This document shows positions 5,966 through 6,425 of a stretch of DNA of 6,425 nt, piece by piece. A program made the translations under genes and the position numbers. Source of the DNA: an uncultured Collinsella sp. (GTDB lineage Bacteria; Actinomycetota; Coriobacteriia; Coriobacteriales; Coriobacteriaceae); the NCBI GenBank assembly GCA_900551305.1, contig URVK01000097.1:1-6425 (forward strand). The letters run 5' to 3'. The notes below the pieces were generated by a model. The model was given only the letters and a program-made list of their open reading frames with translations, did not search any database and was not told the origin of the DNA. Within the stretch, counting starts at the first letter, position 1, and every line of letters starts with the position of its first letter.

Positions 5966-5970
5966 CAACA
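5944..5970. promoter_or_regulatory. Imperfect palindrome overlapping the candidate promoter (possible operator)
   Basis: TACAC (5949-5953) and GTGTA (5957-5961) are inverted around AGG, and TGTTG (5944-5948) and CAACA (5966-5970) extend the symmetry with a two-base offset. The palindrome lies between the predicted -35 and -10 boxes, where a repressor would block transcription. The likely ligand would be a sugar-responsive regulator, but no regulator gene is in the window. Each half also resembles a DnaA box (8 of 9 positions). Confidence 0.35.
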
Positions 5971-6029
5971 TCCGTTTATCATCGGCGAACGGTTGTCCTA
6001 GAAAATCGTTTTACCAACTATCTACAGAA

Positions 6030-6056
6030 AAGGGGCGCCCGGTTGGAGCGCCCCTT
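6030..6056 (-). terminator. Intrinsic terminator of the basic-tail gene (possibly bidirectional)
   Basis: AAGGGGCGC (6030-6038) pairs with GCGCCCCTT (6048-6056). The loop itself can add a CC/GG pair (6039-6040 with 6045-6046). On the minus strand the GC-rich stem runs into TTTTCTG (6031-6025), a typical terminator tail, 37 bases after the stop codon of the gene ending at 6094. On the plus strand it is followed by TTGTTTGGGGTTTT, so weaker termination in that direction is possible. Confidence 0.75.
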
Positions 6057-6093
6057 GTTTGGGGTTTTGATTAGGTTTTAGATCGTCTGTGGG

Positions 6094-6425
6094 CTAGCGG
6101 CGCTTGCGGGTGGCCGTTGCCTTGCGGACGGAGGTCTTCTTGGTCGGGGCCTTTTTCTCGGCCGGAGGGGCAGGGGAGACCGGGGCCTCCTTGGCGGGCT
6201 CGGTCTTTGCCGTAGCCTTCGGAGCGGTCTTGACCTCAGCGGCCTTCGGTGCCGGCTCGCCCTTTACTGCGGGCTTGTCCTCGGCTTTAGCCTCTGCCTT
6301 GGGGGCGGCTGTCTTGGTCGTGGTCTTTTTGGCCGTCGTCGTAGAGCGCTTGCGCGTGGTGGTCTTGGCGGCCGGCTTGGCCTCGACGGTTGCTTCGGCC
6401 TTAGACTCGGCGGGTGTCTCCTCGA
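6094..6425 (-). CDS. Unidentified protein, C-terminal Lys/Ala/Pro/Thr-rich basic tail (5' end outside window)
   Basis: An open frame runs from the right edge of the window to TAG at 6096-6094, giving 109 visible residues. All of it is low-complexity and surely disordered. Ala, Lys, Thr, Pro and Glu dominate, with blocks such as TTTRKRSTTTAKKTTTKTA, KAEAKAEDKPAVK and the end KKTSVRKATATRKRR. An acidic-and-basic mixed middle lies between two strongly basic patches that each contain RKR. There is no folded domain in view, so the protein cannot be named. Such tails occur on actinobacterial nucleic-acid-binding proteins (histone-like HupB, topoisomerase I, some ribosome-associated factors), which makes nucleic-acid binding a reasonable guess but no more. 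The strand and frame are supported by the consistent codon pattern (AAG, GCC) and by the terminator just downstream. Confidence 0.7.
   Translation of the reverse strand, partial: EETPAESKAEATVEAKPAAKTTTRKRSTTTAKKTTTKTAAPKAEAKAEDKPAVKGEPAPKAAEVKTAPKATAKTEPAKEAPVSPAPPAEKKAPTKKTSVRKATATRKRR

Overview
The window looks like a chromosomal segment of a high-GC Gram-positive gut bacterium, most likely a coriobacterium of the Collinsella type. This is an inference from the high-GC coding style, the fmt-rsmB pair and the cytosolic maltodextrin enzyme; no 16S or other marker is present to prove it. No CRISPR array, phage gene, transposase or tRNA/rRNA gene was seen.

Left part (1-1803, plus strand): the 3' end of fmt (methionyl-tRNA formyltransferase) overlaps by ATGA the start of an rsmB-type gene (16S rRNA m5C methyltransferase with a NusB-like N-terminal domain). 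The two form a translation-related operon that is probably translationally coupled.

Middle (1804-2252): a 449-base gap between convergent genes with no convincing protein gene but rich in structure. Two 67-base hairpins (1810-1876 and 2152-2218) share identical outer arms, AGTTGCGGTGAAATA and its complement, but have different inner stems that still pair. Each lies just behind one of the converging genes. Between them, 275 AT-richer bases hold a perfect 14-base inverted repeat (1964-1977 with 2082-2095), competing shorter stems, a 12-base palindrome and a strong Shine-Dalgarno sequence in front of a five-codon ORF. This is the least explained part of the window.

Right part (2253-6425, minus strand): in order of transcription there is the C-terminal end of an unidentified protein with a Lys/Ala/Pro/Thr-rich basic tail (6425-6094), its likely intrinsic terminator (6056-6030), and a candidate promoter with an overlapping inverted repeat (about 5936-5970). 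These are followed by a 1098-residue two-enzyme fusion (5874-2578), a hairpin (2533-2512) and a small FmdB-family zinc-ribbon gene (2489-2253). The fusion joins a neopullulanase-like GH13 enzyme to a complete GH77 4-alpha-glucanotransferase (MalQ type), with both catalytic triads intact and no signal peptide. It probably hydrolyses and rearranges maltodextrins or glycogen-derived glucans in the cytoplasm.

The core genes are ordinary. The points most worth a second look are the paired hairpin elements, the structured segment between them, and the GH13-GH77 fusion.
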